In this document: positions 1 to 7,902 of the stretch, piece after piece
Layout: each line of letters opens with the position of its first letter
How positions within the stretch are numbered: the first letter of the stretch is position 1
Origin: an uncultured Bacteroidota bacterium
GTDB lineage: Bacteria > Bacteroidota > Bacteroidia > UKL13-3
Direction of reading: 5' to 3'
Assembly: GCA_903888395.1 (NCBI GenBank)
Contig: CAISTO010000047.1
Location: 1-19,335 of the forward strand
Length of the DNA: 19,335 bases
Position numbers and translations under genes: made by a program
Notes under the pieces: model-generated
Seen by the model: only the letters and a program-made list of their open reading frames with translations
Told to the model about the DNA's origin: nothing
Database searches by the model: none

Positions 1-55
1 TAATTACTGCAATTAGTATAAGTTTAATTCCAATGGTTATTTTAATTGTTTTCAT
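1..55 (-). CDS. Start of an unidentified hydrophobic ORF, cut by the window edge
   Basis: An open frame starts at the ATG at 55-53 on the minus strand and runs off the left edge. The 18 visible residues read MKTIKITIGIKLILIAVI: a lysine-bearing start, then a hydrophobic stretch, as in a signal peptide or a first membrane helix. It lies 103 bases beyond the nuoF stop, where nuoG would be expected. The visible residues do not look like the ferredoxin-like N-terminus of NuoG. An 8-codon mini-ORF (89-63) that also opens with ATGAAAACAA precedes it. Too little is visible to assign a function, and even coding status is uncertain. Confidence 0.35.
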   Translation of the reverse strand, partial: MKTIKITIGIKLILIAVI

Positions 56-95
56 TATTTTTTTATGGGTTAAATTTATTTGTTTTCATTTTAGT

Positions 96-141
96 GGTTG
101 GTGTCCTCACCAACTACATTCGATTGGTGAGGACACCAACC
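96..141. repeat. Dispersed nested-palindrome repeat, copy 1 (perfect arms)
   Basis: Bases 96-113 and 124-141 are a perfect 18-bp inverted repeat around a 10-base loop. Each arm is itself nearly palindromic: GTTGGTG-TCCT-CACCAAC at 97-114 and TTGGTG-AGGA-CACCAA at 124-139. The element can therefore fold as one long hairpin or as two short ones. Two related copies lie at 14272-14318 and 18593-18640. It sits 17 bases past the nuoF stop codon. On the nuo-sense strand no T-run follows it, so it is not a classical intrinsic terminator. Confidence 0.9.
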
Positions 142-157
142 GAGGGCGGAATCTGTT

Positions 158-1501
158 TTATGCTGTTGCTAAGTTATTCATATTGTGGTAATGCTTCACT
201 TTATTAATAGATGAAGGATTTTTTACGTATTCTTCAAATTCAGCTTTAAAATGGCGAATAGCACTAGCCACTGGCCATGCAGCTGCATCACCTAGTGGAC
301 AAATGGTATTTCCTTCTATTTTACTTTGAATTTCCCATAATAAATCAACATCAGCTAAGGTGCCATGTCCATCTTTAATTTTGTGCAATATTTTTTCCAT
401 CCAAGCAGTTCCTTCACGACAAGGGCTACATTGTCCGCAACTTTCATGGTGATAAAAACGAGCAAAAGTGTACAGATTTTCAACAATACTTGTGGTTTCA
501 TCCATTACTATAAATCCACCAGAACCTAACATAGTACCTGAAGCAAAACCACCATCTGCTAAGCTTTCATAACTCATCAAACGTTTTTCGCCATTGGCAG
601 TTGTTAATATTAAATCGGCAGGTAAAATAGGAACGGAAGAACCTCCAGCAACTACTGCTTTCAGTTTTTTACCATTTTTTATTCCACCACAATATTCGTC
701 ACTGTAAATAAAATCTTCTACAGTAATTCCCATTTCAATTTCATACACACCAGGTTTATTGATATGTCCTGATGCTGAAATTAATTTAGTTCCAGTAGAA
801 CGACCAATTCCAATTCCTGCATACCAATCGCCACCATTATTAACAATGGAAGGAACAGCTGCTAAAGTTTCTACGTTATTTACAATAGTTGGACTAGCAT
901 ATAATCCTGCAATAGCTGGAAAAGGAGGTTTAATTCTCGGATTTCCACGTTTGCCTTCTAAGCTTTCTAACAAAGCAGTTTCCTCACCACAAATATATGC
1001 ACCAGCACCGGCTTGTACATGTAAATCTAAAGAGTAATCAGTTCCTAAAATATTTTTTCCTAACAAACCAGCTTTGTAAGCATCATCAATGGCTTTTTCC
1101 AATATTTTAATAATATAAAAATATTCACCTCTCACATAAATATAAGAAGTATTTGCACCTAAAGCAAAGCTAGAGGTAATCATTCCTTCAATTAATAAAT
1201 GAGGGATTTTTTCCATCAAATACCTGTCCTTAAAAGTACCAGGCTCGCTCTCATCGGCATTACAAACAAGGTAACGAGCTACACCTTCTGGCTTGGCCAA
1301 AAAACTCCATTTCATTCCAGTTGGAAATCCAGCTCCACCCCTACCTCGTAATCCTGATTTTTTCACTTCTTCCACAATGGCATCTTGCGTCATTGTTTTC
1401 AAAGCCTTTTCAACCGAGGAATAACCGCCTTTTGAGCGATAAACTTCTAATGTTTCAATTCCGGGAACGTTGATATGTTCTAATAATATTTTTTTACTCA
1501 T
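158..1501 (-). CDS. nuoF: NADH-quinone oxidoreductase subunit F (NuoF)
   Basis: NuoF is the NADH-oxidising, FMN-bearing 51-kDa subunit of the complex I peripheral arm; it passes electrons from NADH through FMN to the Fe-S chain. The 447-residue product has the usual family length. Visible motifs are the glycine-rich FMN/NADH loop GRGGAGFPTG at 53-62, the GAGAYICGEETALLESLEG segment at 165-183, and the four cysteines for the N3 [4Fe-4S] cluster: C355, C358, C361 (SCGQCSPC) and C401 (ICPLGD). The gene follows nuoE after a 5-base gap, so the two are presumably co-translated. It is the last recognisable nuo gene before the window edge; the next gene is not an adjacent nuoG. Confidence 0.98.
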   Translation of the reverse strand: MSKKILLEHINVPGIETLEVYRSKGGYSSVEKALKTMTQDAIVEEVKKSGLRGRGGAGFPTGMKWSFLAKPEGVARYLVCNADESEPGTFKDRYLMEKIPHLLIEGMITSSFALGANTSYIYVRGEYFYIIKILEKAIDDAYKAGLLGKNILGTDYSLDLHVQAGAGAYICGEETALLESLEGKRGNPRIKPPFPAIAGLYASPTIVNNVETLAAVPSIVNNGGDWYAGIGIGRSTGTKLISASGHINKPGVYEIEMGITVEDFIYSDEYCGGIKNGKKLKAVVAGGSSVPILPADLILTTANGEKRLMSYESLADGGFASGTMLGSGGFIVMDETTSIVENLYTFARFYHHESCGQCSPCREGTAWMEKILHKIKDGHGTLADVDLLWEIQSKIEGNTICPLGDAAAWPVASAIRHFKAEFEEYVKNPSSINKVKHYHNMNNLATA

Positions 1502-1506
1502 TTCTT

Positions 1507-2043
1507 TTAGTTTTTTCTAAAAGTATTTACGTCTAAGTATTTACTATGTTCTGATTTATTACTCCATTCATCCAATAAAGAATCTACTTTATCAAATGTT
1601 AAGTCTTCATGGAATTTATCGCCAATTTGTAACATGGGTGCGGTACCGCAACTACCCAAACATTCTACAGTTTTTAAAGTAAACTTTCCATCAGCAGTAG
1701 TTTCACCAGGTTTGATGCCTAATTTATTGCCTATATGGTCAACAATTTCATTTGCACCGCGCAACCAACAAGAGCTAGTTCTACAAACTTCAATTAAACA
1801 TTTACCTACAGGTTTTAAATTAAACATGCTGTAAAATGAAGCTACTTCATATACTTCAATTGGTTTGATGCTTAGCAATGAAGCTACATAATCCATGGTT
1901 GGAACACTTAACCAACCATCAAATTCGGCTTGTGCCAAATGTAATAATGGTAATAATGCCGACTTTTGTTTTCCTTCTGGATAACGTTTAATGATACTTT
2001 GCACAAGTGCAAGGGAATTATCATCGAATTTTATTTCACTCAT
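1507..2043 (-). CDS. nuoE: NADH-quinone oxidoreductase subunit E (NuoE)
   Basis: NuoE is the 24-kDa thioredoxin-fold subunit that carries the N1a [2Fe-2S] cluster next to NuoF in the NADH dehydrogenase module. The 178-residue product shows all four cluster cysteines: C87 and C92 (CRTSSC), C128 and C132 (ECLGSC). The N-terminal helical part contains the family-typical SFYSMF segment near 69-74. The start is the ATG at 2043. The gene is separated from nuoD by an unusual 143-base repeat-bearing gap but lies only 5 bases from nuoF. Confidence 0.97.
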   Translation of the reverse strand: MSEIKFDDNSLALVQSIIKRYPEGKQKSALLPLLHLAQAEFDGWLSVPTMDYVASLLSIKPIEVYEVASFYSMFNLKPVGKCLIEVCRTSSCWLRGANEIVDHIGNKLGIKPGETTADGKFTLKTVECLGSCGTAPMLQIGDKFHEDLTFDKVDSLLDEWSNKSEHSKYLDVNTFRKN

Positions 2044-2049
2044 CTTTTT

Positions 2050-2160
2050 AAATTTTGAATGTTAAATTTTGAATGTTGAATTATTCAAAACTTCTTTTCT
2101 TATTAAGTTATTTTTATATAGTAAATGAATATAAAAAATTGAATAAACTCATTCAAAATT
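2050..2160. repeat. Tandem and fold-back repeats in the nuoD-nuoE gap
   Basis: The 14-mer AAATTTTGAATGTT occurs twice in perfect tandem at 2050-2063 and 2064-2077. The reverse complement of its 11-base core (CATTCAAAATT) lies at 2150-2160, so the AT-rich segment has inverted ends and could fold in the nuo transcript. There is no ORF in it. Everything else in the operon is spaced by 51 bases or less. Confidence 0.75.
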
Positions 2161-2170
2161 CATAATTCAT

Positions 2171-2186
2171 TCCCGATACATCGGGA
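2171..2186. repeat. Short palindrome abutting the nuoD stop codon
   Basis: TCCCGAT-AC-ATCGGGA is a perfect 7-bp inverted repeat that ends at the base next to the nuoD stop codon (2187-2189). It is the most GC-rich part of an otherwise AT-rich gap. It could form an mRNA hairpin at the 3' end of nuoD. No T-run follows on the minus strand, so it is not an obvious terminator. Confidence 0.7.
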
Positions 2187-3389
2187 TTACGCGTCTAATT
2201 CACCAGCAATTACATTCATACTACTCATGGTTAAAATAGCGTCAGAAAGCATCGAGCCTTTTATCATTTCGGGATAAGCTTGGTATGAAACAAAACATGG
2301 TCTGCGGAAATGTAATCTGTAAGGTGTTCTTCCTCCATCACTCACCATGTAAAATCCAAGTTCTCCGTTACCGCCTTCTACCGAATGGTAAACTTCACCA
2401 ACTGGAACTGTAGCTTCTCCCATCACTATTTTGAAATGGAAAATTAACGCTTCCATATTGTTATAAACTTCTTCTTTTGGAGGTAAAAAGAAATCAGGAA
2501 CATCGGCAAAAAACTTACCTTCTGGAATATTTGCTAAAGCTTGTTTTATAATTTTTAAACTTTCTCTGATTTCATGTTGACGAACCATAAAACGATCATA
2601 AGTATCGCCTTGTTTTCCGATTGGAACCATAAAATCAAAATCTTGGTAAGAGCTATATGGATTCATTACTCTCACATCGTAATCAACACCAGCAGCACGT
2701 AAGTTAGGACCGGTAAAGCCATAATTTAAAGCACGTTCAGCACTGATTGGACCAACGCCAATATTTCTTTCCATGAAAATTCTGTTACGTTCTAATAACA
2801 AGGTGAATTCATCAAAATATTTAGGGAAATCATTTAAGAAATCGTGCATTTTTTTCATACATGCAGGACTAAAATCTCTTTCCATTCCACCAATTCTACC
2901 AATGTTAGTAGTTAAACGAGCGCCACAAACTTCTTCAAAAATATCGTAAATTTTTTCACGCCATTGGAACACATAAGTAAAACCAGTTAAAGCTCCAGTA
3001 TCGGCTCCAATAATAGAATTACAAACCAAATGATCGGCTATTCGGGCAAATTCCATGATAATTACACGCATATAATCAACGCGTTTGGGAATTTCCACAC
3101 CTAATAATTTTTCTACTGTCATGTGCCAACCCATATTATTGATGGGCGATGAGCAATAGTTCAATCGATCAGTTAAAGTAGTAATTTGGTAAAAAGGTTT
3201 ATGCTCTGCAATTTTTTCAAATGCACGGTGAATATAACCAATTGTGGAAGTGGTTTCGTGAATAATTTCCCCATCCATTTTCAAAATATTTTGAAAAACC
3301 CCGTGTGTGGCAGGATGAGTTGGTCCAAGATTTAAGATATTATAATCTGTTTTCTCGCTTTTATTGTTTAATTCTAATGATTCAATCAT
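2187..3389 (-). CDS. nuoD: NADH-quinone oxidoreductase subunit D (NuoD)
   Basis: NuoD is the 49-kDa subunit, related to the NiFe-hydrogenase large subunit, that forms the quinone-binding cavity with NuoB. The 400-residue product is full length. Visible signatures are LGPTHPATHG at 21-30 (quinone-site histidine loop), GYIHRAFEKIAE at 51-62, DRLNYCS at 74-80 (the tyrosine next to the quinone headgroup), GRIGGMERD at 164-172, and GEVYHSVEGGNGELGFY at 331-347. It ends in GELDA where many homologs end in GE(V/I)DR, a small lineage difference. It is a separate gene, not a NuoCD fusion, and follows nuoC by 31 bases. Confidence 0.98.
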   Translation of the reverse strand: MIESLELNNKSEKTDYNILNLGPTHPATHGVFQNILKMDGEIIHETTSTIGYIHRAFEKIAEHKPFYQITTLTDRLNYCSSPINNMGWHMTVEKLLGVEIPKRVDYMRVIIMEFARIADHLVCNSIIGADTGALTGFTYVFQWREKIYDIFEEVCGARLTTNIGRIGGMERDFSPACMKKMHDFLNDFPKYFDEFTLLLERNRIFMERNIGVGPISAERALNYGFTGPNLRAAGVDYDVRVMNPYSSYQDFDFMVPIGKQGDTYDRFMVRQHEIRESLKIIKQALANIPEGKFFADVPDFFLPPKEEVYNNMEALIFHFKIVMGEATVPVGEVYHSVEGGNGELGFYMVSDGGRTPYRLHFRRPCFVSYQAYPEMIKGSMLSDAILTMSSMNVIAGELDA

Positions 3390-3420
3390 TTAACTTATAT
3401 CATTTAAAACCCAAAGGTTC

Positions 3421-3927
3421 TTATCGTCCAAAATAACTATCGTCTTTGTCTGTTCTTGTTCCATCTTCTAATGGATATTCTTTTCTCATAGGGAAATAAT
3501 CCATTTCATCGGCATTTAAAATGCGCTTTAAATTTGGATGACCCATAAAAATAATACCATAAAAATCGAATGTTTCACGTTCTTGCCAATTAGCAGAGCT
3601 GAATAAAAATGTAGCTGAGTCAATAGCAGGATTTTCAATTGGCATAAAACATTTGATACGCAAACGAATATTGTTAATTAAACTATGAACATGGTAAACA
3701 ACACCTAATTCTTTGCCAACAACTTGCGGATAATGAATGCCACAAACATCCGTCAAAAACTGCATTTGTAATTCTTTGTGATCGTATAAAAACTGTAAAA
3801 CCTCTTTTATACTATTCTTGTCTAATTCTATTGTTAACAAGCCATAAGGTTCATAAGAATTGTAAATTCTATCACCAAATTTGTTTTGCAATTCTGTTAA
3901 TATATATTGATTATCTATTTGTACCAT
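3421..3927 (-). CDS. nuoC: NADH-quinone oxidoreductase subunit C (NuoC)
   Basis: NuoC is the 30-kDa connecting-module subunit of complex I. The 168-residue product carries the family signature ERETFDFYGI at 116-125, followed by the GHPNLKRIL segment (129-137) and the conserved FPMRKEYPLE region (145-154). It ends shortly after that motif, without the NuoD fusion seen in enterobacteria. Its ATG overlaps the nuoB stop codon by one base (TAATG), which points to translational coupling with nuoB. Confidence 0.96.
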   Translation of the reverse strand: MVQIDNQYILTELQNKFGDRIYNSYEPYGLLTIELDKNSIKEVLQFLYDHKELQMQFLTDVCGIHYPQVVGKELGVVYHVHSLINNIRLRIKCFMPIENPAIDSATFLFSSANWQERETFDFYGIIFMGHPNLKRILNADEMDYFPMRKEYPLEDGTRTDKDDSYFGR

Positions 3928-4469
3928 TATTGAATTCCGTAACTTCCTAAAAGTGCTTTATATTCATCAGATTCTCTTCTTCGTAACGATTCGTTTTTCA
4001 CAATTTCTTGTAGTTTCACAATACCATCTATAATTTGTTCAGGGCGAGGAGGACAACCAGGAACATAAACATCTACTGGAATCACTTTATCAATTCCTTG
4101 TAATACTGAATAAGTATCAAAAATTCCACCGCTTGAAGCGCAGGCACCTATGGCAATTACCCAACGTGGTTCAGCCATTTGTAAATATACTTGCTTCAGT
4201 ACAGGACCCATTTTTTTTGAAATAGTTCCCGCAACCAATAAAACATCGGCTTGGCGTGGAGAAAAACTAATGCGTTCAGAACCAAAACGAGCTAAATCGT
4301 AATTTGACCCCATAGTAGCCATGAACTCAATTCCACAACAAGAAGTAGCAAATGGAAGAGGCCAAAGTGAATTTGCTCTGGCTAGTCCTATAATTTTGTC
4401 TAATGAAGTTGCTTGAAATCCGGGTCCTTCTACATTGGGTGGTGCTTGTACAATTTTTATATCTGACAT
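3927..4469 (-). CDS. nuoB: NADH-quinone oxidoreductase subunit B (NuoB)
   Basis: NuoB (PSST/20-kDa) carries the terminal N2 [4Fe-4S] cluster that reduces quinone. The 180-residue product shows the full ligand set: the adjacent pair C44-C45 (ATSCCGIEF), C110 (GACASSGG) and C139 (VPGCPPRP). Further conserved segments are SPRQADVLLVAGT (70-82) and MAEPRWVIAIG (98-108). It lies 51 bases after nuoA and overlaps nuoC by one base. Confidence 0.98.
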   Translation of the reverse strand: MSDIKIVQAPPNVEGPGFQATSLDKIIGLARANSLWPLPFATSCCGIEFMATMGSNYDLARFGSERISFSPRQADVLLVAGTISKKMGPVLKQVYLQMAEPRWVIAIGACASSGGIFDTYSVLQGIDKVIPVDVYVPGCPPRPEQIIDGIVKLQEIVKNESLRRRESDEYKALLGSYGIQ

Positions 4470-4520
4470 TATTCTATTTTTTTGATTTAGGCGGTTAATT
4501 AAATGATTTGGAAACTAGTA

Positions 4521-4883
4521 TTATTCCCATTTTAAAGCGCCTCTTTTAATGATATATGCAAAACCAATCAGTAAAGTTCCTATAAAAATTAACATTTCTA
4601 TAAATCCTGTACTTCCTAATTCTTTAAAGTTTACTGCCCAAGGATACATAAATATTACTTCCACATCGAACATAACGAATAGAATAGCAGTTAAAAAATA
4701 CTTGATTGAAAAGGGTAAACGAGCATTTCCTTGGCTGTCAATACCACACTCAAAAATTTCTAACTTATCTGCTGTTTTTCGCTTAGGACCAACATAATGT
4801 GTTACTGCCATTACCAGCGCTACAAACCCAAATCCTACTAAAAACTGTATAAATATTGCTATATAATCTATTGATATTCCCAT
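4521..4883 (-). CDS. nuoA: NADH-quinone oxidoreductase subunit A (NuoA)
   Basis: NuoA is a small membrane-arm subunit at the junction with the peripheral arm. The 120-residue product has three predicted helices at about 8-29, 62-82 and 92-112. It carries the family signatures FECGIDS (44-50) and FDVEVIFMYPWA (72-83), whose acidic residues lie at the junction with the quinone-site subunits. It is the first gene of the nuo operon. About 13 bases separate a possible -7 box (7 of 8 matches to TAnnTTTG, at 4902-4909) plus its expected start point from the ATG. Confidence 0.97.
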   Translation of the reverse strand: MGISIDYIAIFIQFLVGFGFVALVMAVTHYVGPKRKTADKLEIFECGIDSQGNARLPFSIKYFLTAILFVMFDVEVIFMYPWAVNFKELGSTGFIEMLIFIGTLLIGFAYIIKRGALKWE

Positions 4884-4928
4884 TTTCCTTATTTTAATTT
4901 GCGAATCTAATTTGTTTTCTTGTTTTTT

Positions 4929-4945
4929 AAAAACTGATAGTTTTT
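4929..4945 (-). terminator. Weak AT-only hairpin between the cysteine desulfurase gene and nuoA
   Basis: AAAAACT-GAT-AGTTTTT is a perfect 7-bp inverted repeat 45 bases past the cysteine desulfurase stop and 46 bases upstream of nuoA. On the minus strand it would end in a short U-run. The stem has a single G/C pair, so termination would be weak. Confidence 0.3.
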
Positions 4946-4989
4946 AATTATTAACATGATTTACCCGAAAATATTTGACGCTATTTTAG

Positions 4990-6126
4990 CTATTTTGACT
5001 TGTTTAACATTTCTACTAAAACACCTATTACTTTATCAACCTCCGACTTGGTATTTTGTTTTGCAAATGAAAAACGAACAGCTGCTCTATTTCTATCAGT
5101 TTTTAAAGCACTTAACACATGGCTTCCAACTTCCGAACCGCTGCTACATGCACTTCCTCCACTTACCGAAACACCCGCAATATCTAATTTGAACAATAGC
5201 ATTTCTCCAATTGGGCTTGGAGGAAACGAAGTATTTAAAACGGTATAAAGTGAATTTCCTTCTGCATCGCCATTGAATGTAATTCCTTCAATATTAGATT
5301 TAAGTTGCTCAATCATATAATTTTTTATAGAACTGATATACGCCATTTCCTGCGATAAATTTGAATAAGCATTTTCTAACGCTTTTGTCAAACCAACTAT
5401 TCCATATACATTTTCCGTTCCACCTCGCATATTTCTTTCTTGCGCACCACCAGTTACAAATGGATGTATTTTTGATTTACTGCTTATATAAATAAATCCT
5501 ACACCTTTTGGACCATGAAATTTATGAGCTGCACATGCAATAAAATGTACTTTTAATTTTTGTACATCAATTGGGTAATGACCAATAGTTTGAACGGTAT
5601 CACTGTGAAAAAATGCTTGGTATTTTTCACATAAATTTCCAACTAATTCAGCATCTAGCAAATTTCCAATTTCATTATTGGCATGCATTAAACTAACCAA
5701 AGCATTGGAATTATTTTGCAAAAGCAATTCCAAATCCTCATAATTTACATGGCCGTTTGCTGTTAATTTTACAAAATGTAATTTTACATCCCCACTTTTT
5801 GTTAACTCTTCAATGGTATGTAAAACCGCATGATGTTCAATTTCAGAAGTAATGATATTTTTTATGTCATATGCTGCCACCGTTTTTCTTATTGCCATAT
5901 TATCGGCTTCAGTTCCACCCGATGTAAAAAAAACTTCACCTGGTGAGCAGTTTATTAATTTAGCAATTGTCCTGCGACATTCTTCAATAATAGTTCTAAC
6001 ATTTCTACCCTCAGTATGTGTACTACTCGGATTTCCAAACTCGTGTATCATTACTTGGTACATTGCATCGGCAACTTCTTTATCTAAAGGTGTTGTAGCT
6101 GCATTATCAAAATATATTCTTTCCAT
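4990..6126 (-). CDS. Cysteine desulfurase (NifS/IscS family, PLP-dependent)
   Basis: Removes sulfur from L-cysteine as an enzyme persulfide for Fe-S clusters or other thio-cofactors, giving alanine. I start it at the ATG at 6126, where the protein begins MERIYFDNAATTPLD, the normal family N-terminus; an upstream start at 6147 would add seven atypical residues. The 378-residue product shows the H99/H100 cofactor-stacking region (EIEHHAV), D176 (HSDTVQT), the PLP lysine K202 in AHKFHGPKG, and the catalytic C327 in the mobile loop SGGSACSSGS. The loop fits the IscS/NifS class rather than SufS. No iscU, iscA or suf genes are adjacent, so the acceptor is unknown. It precedes nuoA on the same strand; complex I is a large Fe-S consumer, but a functional link is only inference. 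Confidence 0.93.
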   Translation of the reverse strand: MERIYFDNAATTPLDKEVADAMYQVMIHEFGNPSSTHTEGRNVRTIIEECRRTIAKLINCSPGEVFFTSGGTEADNMAIRKTVAAYDIKNIITSEIEHHAVLHTIEELTKSGDVKLHFVKLTANGHVNYEDLELLLQNNSNALVSLMHANNEIGNLLDAELVGNLCEKYQAFFHSDTVQTIGHYPIDVQKLKVHFIACAAHKFHGPKGVGFIYISSKSKIHPFVTGGAQERNMRGGTENVYGIVGLTKALENAYSNLSQEMAYISSIKNYMIEQLKSNIEGITFNGDAEGNSLYTVLNTSFPPSPIGEMLLFKLDIAGVSVSGGSACSSGSEVGSHVLSALKTDRNRAAVRFSFAKQNTKSEVDKVIGVLVEMLNKSK

Positions 6127-6144
6127 TTTCTTTATATAAAAAAG

Positions 6145-6152
6145 CAAAAATA
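6145..6152 (-). promoter_or_regulatory. Candidate -7 box for the cysteine desulfurase gene
   Basis: On the minus strand the sequence reads TATTTTTG, a perfect match to the Bacteroidota -7 consensus TAnnTTTG. It lies 18 bases before the chosen ATG, giving a leader of about 13 bases. I see no convincing TTG at -33. Confidence 0.4.
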
Positions 6153-6196
6153 AATGTTAATTTATATTCGCTATGTTTTTTAATTATTAACTCTTT

Positions 6197-7330
6197 TTAT
6201 ACAATATTAATGTATAAATTTTGTAATTTTATTGATTGGCTTTGCCAATTAAAGTCCTCATTAGCTGCTTTTTCACAAGCAATTATACAGTTATTGTAAA
6301 ATTCATTATTGGTGAATAATTGATCAATTGCGGTAGCTATTTCATTTGATTTTTTTAAATTTACAGCTATTCCAACTGGATATTTTTCTAATACATCGGT
6401 ATAAATTTTACTATTACAAAAAACTGATGGCAAAGCTATGGAAATATATTCAAAAAACTTGCGTTCGTGGCTTACCAACATGGTTTCCGGTTGATTTTTT
6501 AAACAAATTCCTATTTTACATTGCATGCTAATTTTATAAGCAGTATCAATGTCCAAAAATCCATAAAAATGAATTTGGTTTTTCACCAATTCATAATTTG
6601 GATTGCTTTCAAAACCATTATCAGTTCGAGAACCAAAATAGCCAACACAATGTAAATAATAAGTTTTACCTTGATTTTTTAAAATTACCAACGCATCAAT
6701 TAATTGATTAATGTCGTAGTACATATCTTTTATCATTCCAATATAAAAAATATGATTGCCTGGCAAAATACTTCTTTCAGTAACTTTATAATTATTCATT
6801 TGCTGTGCATCGGCAAAATTTTGAATCACAGTAAATTGATTTTCTTTTACATGAAAAATTGGTAAAAAACTTTCATTTGCTACTACAGGAATATAATGTA
6901 TAAAATTGCTCGAAAACTTTAATAATTGATTATATAAACCGGCAATAAAAGCTTTGCGCTTAACAGGAATCCAAGGTTTTAATAAAATATCTTGCTTGGT
7001 GTTTTCATGAATATCATAAATAACTTTTTTACCTAACACAGAAAGAATAAAACCAAATGGAAGCATTTCAGCATCGTGAATGTGGTAAATGTCGGCATCT
7101 TGTTTGATGGCTAGCGCAAACACTTTAAAAATAGTTATAAATGCGCGTTGTAAATGACTTTTAGGTTTAGTAATACCTATAATTTCTACGCCATTTTTTG
7201 AACCTGTAAAATCTCCAATTGCTATTAAAACTACTTGAAAATGCACAGCCATACTAACACATTCACGATAAAAAACACGCGTATCGGTAATGGGGTGAAC
7301 AGATGAAAAATGACAGACTTTAAGTTTCAA
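6197..7330 (-). CDS. Glycosyltransferase, GT4-like (GT-B fold), TTG start
   Basis: Probably transfers a sugar from an activated donor to a surface glycan; the substrate cannot be read from sequence. The 377-residue product has a GT-B layout. The N-terminal Rossmann part opens with VCHFSSVHPITDTRVFYREC, typical of this glycosyltransferase group, and contains HIHDAE (83-88) and YDIHEN (105-110). The C-terminal nucleotide-sugar domain contains NHIFYIGMI (192-200) and SHERKFFEYISIALPSV (287-303), which matches the acidic donor-binding helix of GT4 enzymes. The start must be TTG at 7330: an in-frame stop lies two codons upstream, and the first internal ATG (codon 27) would delete the first strand. 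There are no sugar-synthesis or export genes beside it, so it is an orphan. Confidence 0.85.
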   Translation of the reverse strand: MKLKVCHFSSVHPITDTRVFYRECVSMAVHFQVVLIAIGDFTGSKNGVEIIGITKPKSHLQRAFITIFKVFALAIKQDADIYHIHDAEMLPFGFILSVLGKKVIYDIHENTKQDILLKPWIPVKRKAFIAGLYNQLLKFSSNFIHYIPVVANESFLPIFHVKENQFTVIQNFADAQQMNNYKVTERSILPGNHIFYIGMIKDMYYDINQLIDALVILKNQGKTYYLHCVGYFGSRTDNGFESNPNYELVKNQIHFYGFLDIDTAYKISMQCKIGICLKNQPETMLVSHERKFFEYISIALPSVFCNSKIYTDVLEKYPVGIAVNLKKSNEIATAIDQLFTNNEFYNNCIIACEKAANEDFNWQSQSIKLQNLYINIV

Positions 7331-7353
7331 TTTTTACGGTTTTTTTCGAAGGG

Positions 7354-7361
7354 CAAAACTA
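7354..7361 (-). promoter_or_regulatory. Candidate -7 box for the glycosyltransferase gene
   Basis: The minus strand reads TAGTTTTG, a perfect TAnnTTTG match, 24 bases before the TTG start. The expected transcription start leaves a leader of about 17 bases. A TTG on the same strand (7377-7375) is only 13 bases upstream of the box, closer than usual for a -33 element. Confidence 0.4.
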
Positions 7362-7386
7362 AATTATTTTAGACCAATGTTACTAT

Positions 7387-7815
7387 TTATTCAAAAAAAG
7401 AAAATGATTGATATTCCATATTTTCATCTAATTTCCATGAAAAATGTTTCAATCCATTGCTTATAATAATAATATTTGCTTTATATTGTTGGTTATATAA
7501 TGACAATTGTAAAGCAGTTTCGCTTGTTAAATTTACATTAGGTGCTTTGCATTCAATTAGAATATCAGCTTTTGCTTTATTGTTAAAAACTAAAATATCA
7601 AATCTTTTAAAAGAATTTAAATAAGTAAGTTTCCTTTCCACAGCTATGAGCGACTTACTCAATTTTTTATGATTTATTAAATAATTCAAAATATGCTGCC
7701 GCACCCATTCTTCTGGTGTTAAGCTTACATATTTTTTCCTAATTTCATCGTAAATAAATGGTTTATTTAGCTGTTTAGTAATTTTTATTTGGTATGTTGG
7801 TAGGTTAAGGTGCAA
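7387..7815 (-). CDS. Small PD-(D/E)xK nuclease-fold protein (HsdR N-terminal-like)
   Basis: A 142-residue stand-alone protein resembling the N-terminal nuclease domain of type I restriction HsdR subunits (HSDR_N_2-type). The N-terminal half carries the conserved block IRKKYVSLTPEEWVRQH (25-41). The nuclease core is complete on inspection: E60, D73 (FDILVF), E88 and K90 (IECKAP), and a QxxxY motif at Q103-Y107 (QLSLY) as in RecB/lambda-exonuclease-type enzymes. There is no helicase domain and no hsdM or hsdS nearby, so this is not a restriction system. The start is TTG at 7815; an in-frame stop lies three codons upstream and the next residues (HLNLPTYQI) look like a true N-terminus. It is divergent from holA with 87 bases between start codons. 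From memory this pairing recurs in Bacteroidota, suggesting a replication- or repair-linked role; that is inference. Confidence 0.8.
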   Translation of the reverse strand: MHLNLPTYQIKITKQLNKPFIYDEIRKKYVSLTPEEWVRQHILNYLINHKKLSKSLIAVERKLTYLNSFKRFDILVFNNKAKADILIECKAPNVNLTSETALQLSLYNQQYKANIIIISNGLKHFSWKLDENMEYQSFSFFE

Positions 7816-7902
7816 AGTTTTTTATACAAATGTTCACAAAAGAAGTAAAAAGGCTCGAATAAATTTAATTATTTGCGAACTTATTTATTAATCATAAAAA
7901 AA

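Noticed and set aside
96..141. Intrinsic terminator of the nuo operon
   Set aside because: The hairpin is perfect, but no T-run follows on the nuo-sense strand, and the same sequence recurs at two other sites unrelated to nuo.
2044..2186. A missing small gene between nuoD and nuoE
   Set aside because: No open frame of useful length exists on either strand; the gap is AT-rich repeat sequence.
4956..5248. Plus-strand ORFs opposite the cysteine desulfurase 3' end
   Set aside because: They lie antisense to a gene with all catalytic motifs and their translations have no family features.
7387..7815. Part of a type I restriction-modification system
   Set aside because: Only the small nuclease-like domain is present. 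There is no helicase, methylase or specificity gene nearby, and the gene is a complete short ORF rather than a fragment with decayed flanks.
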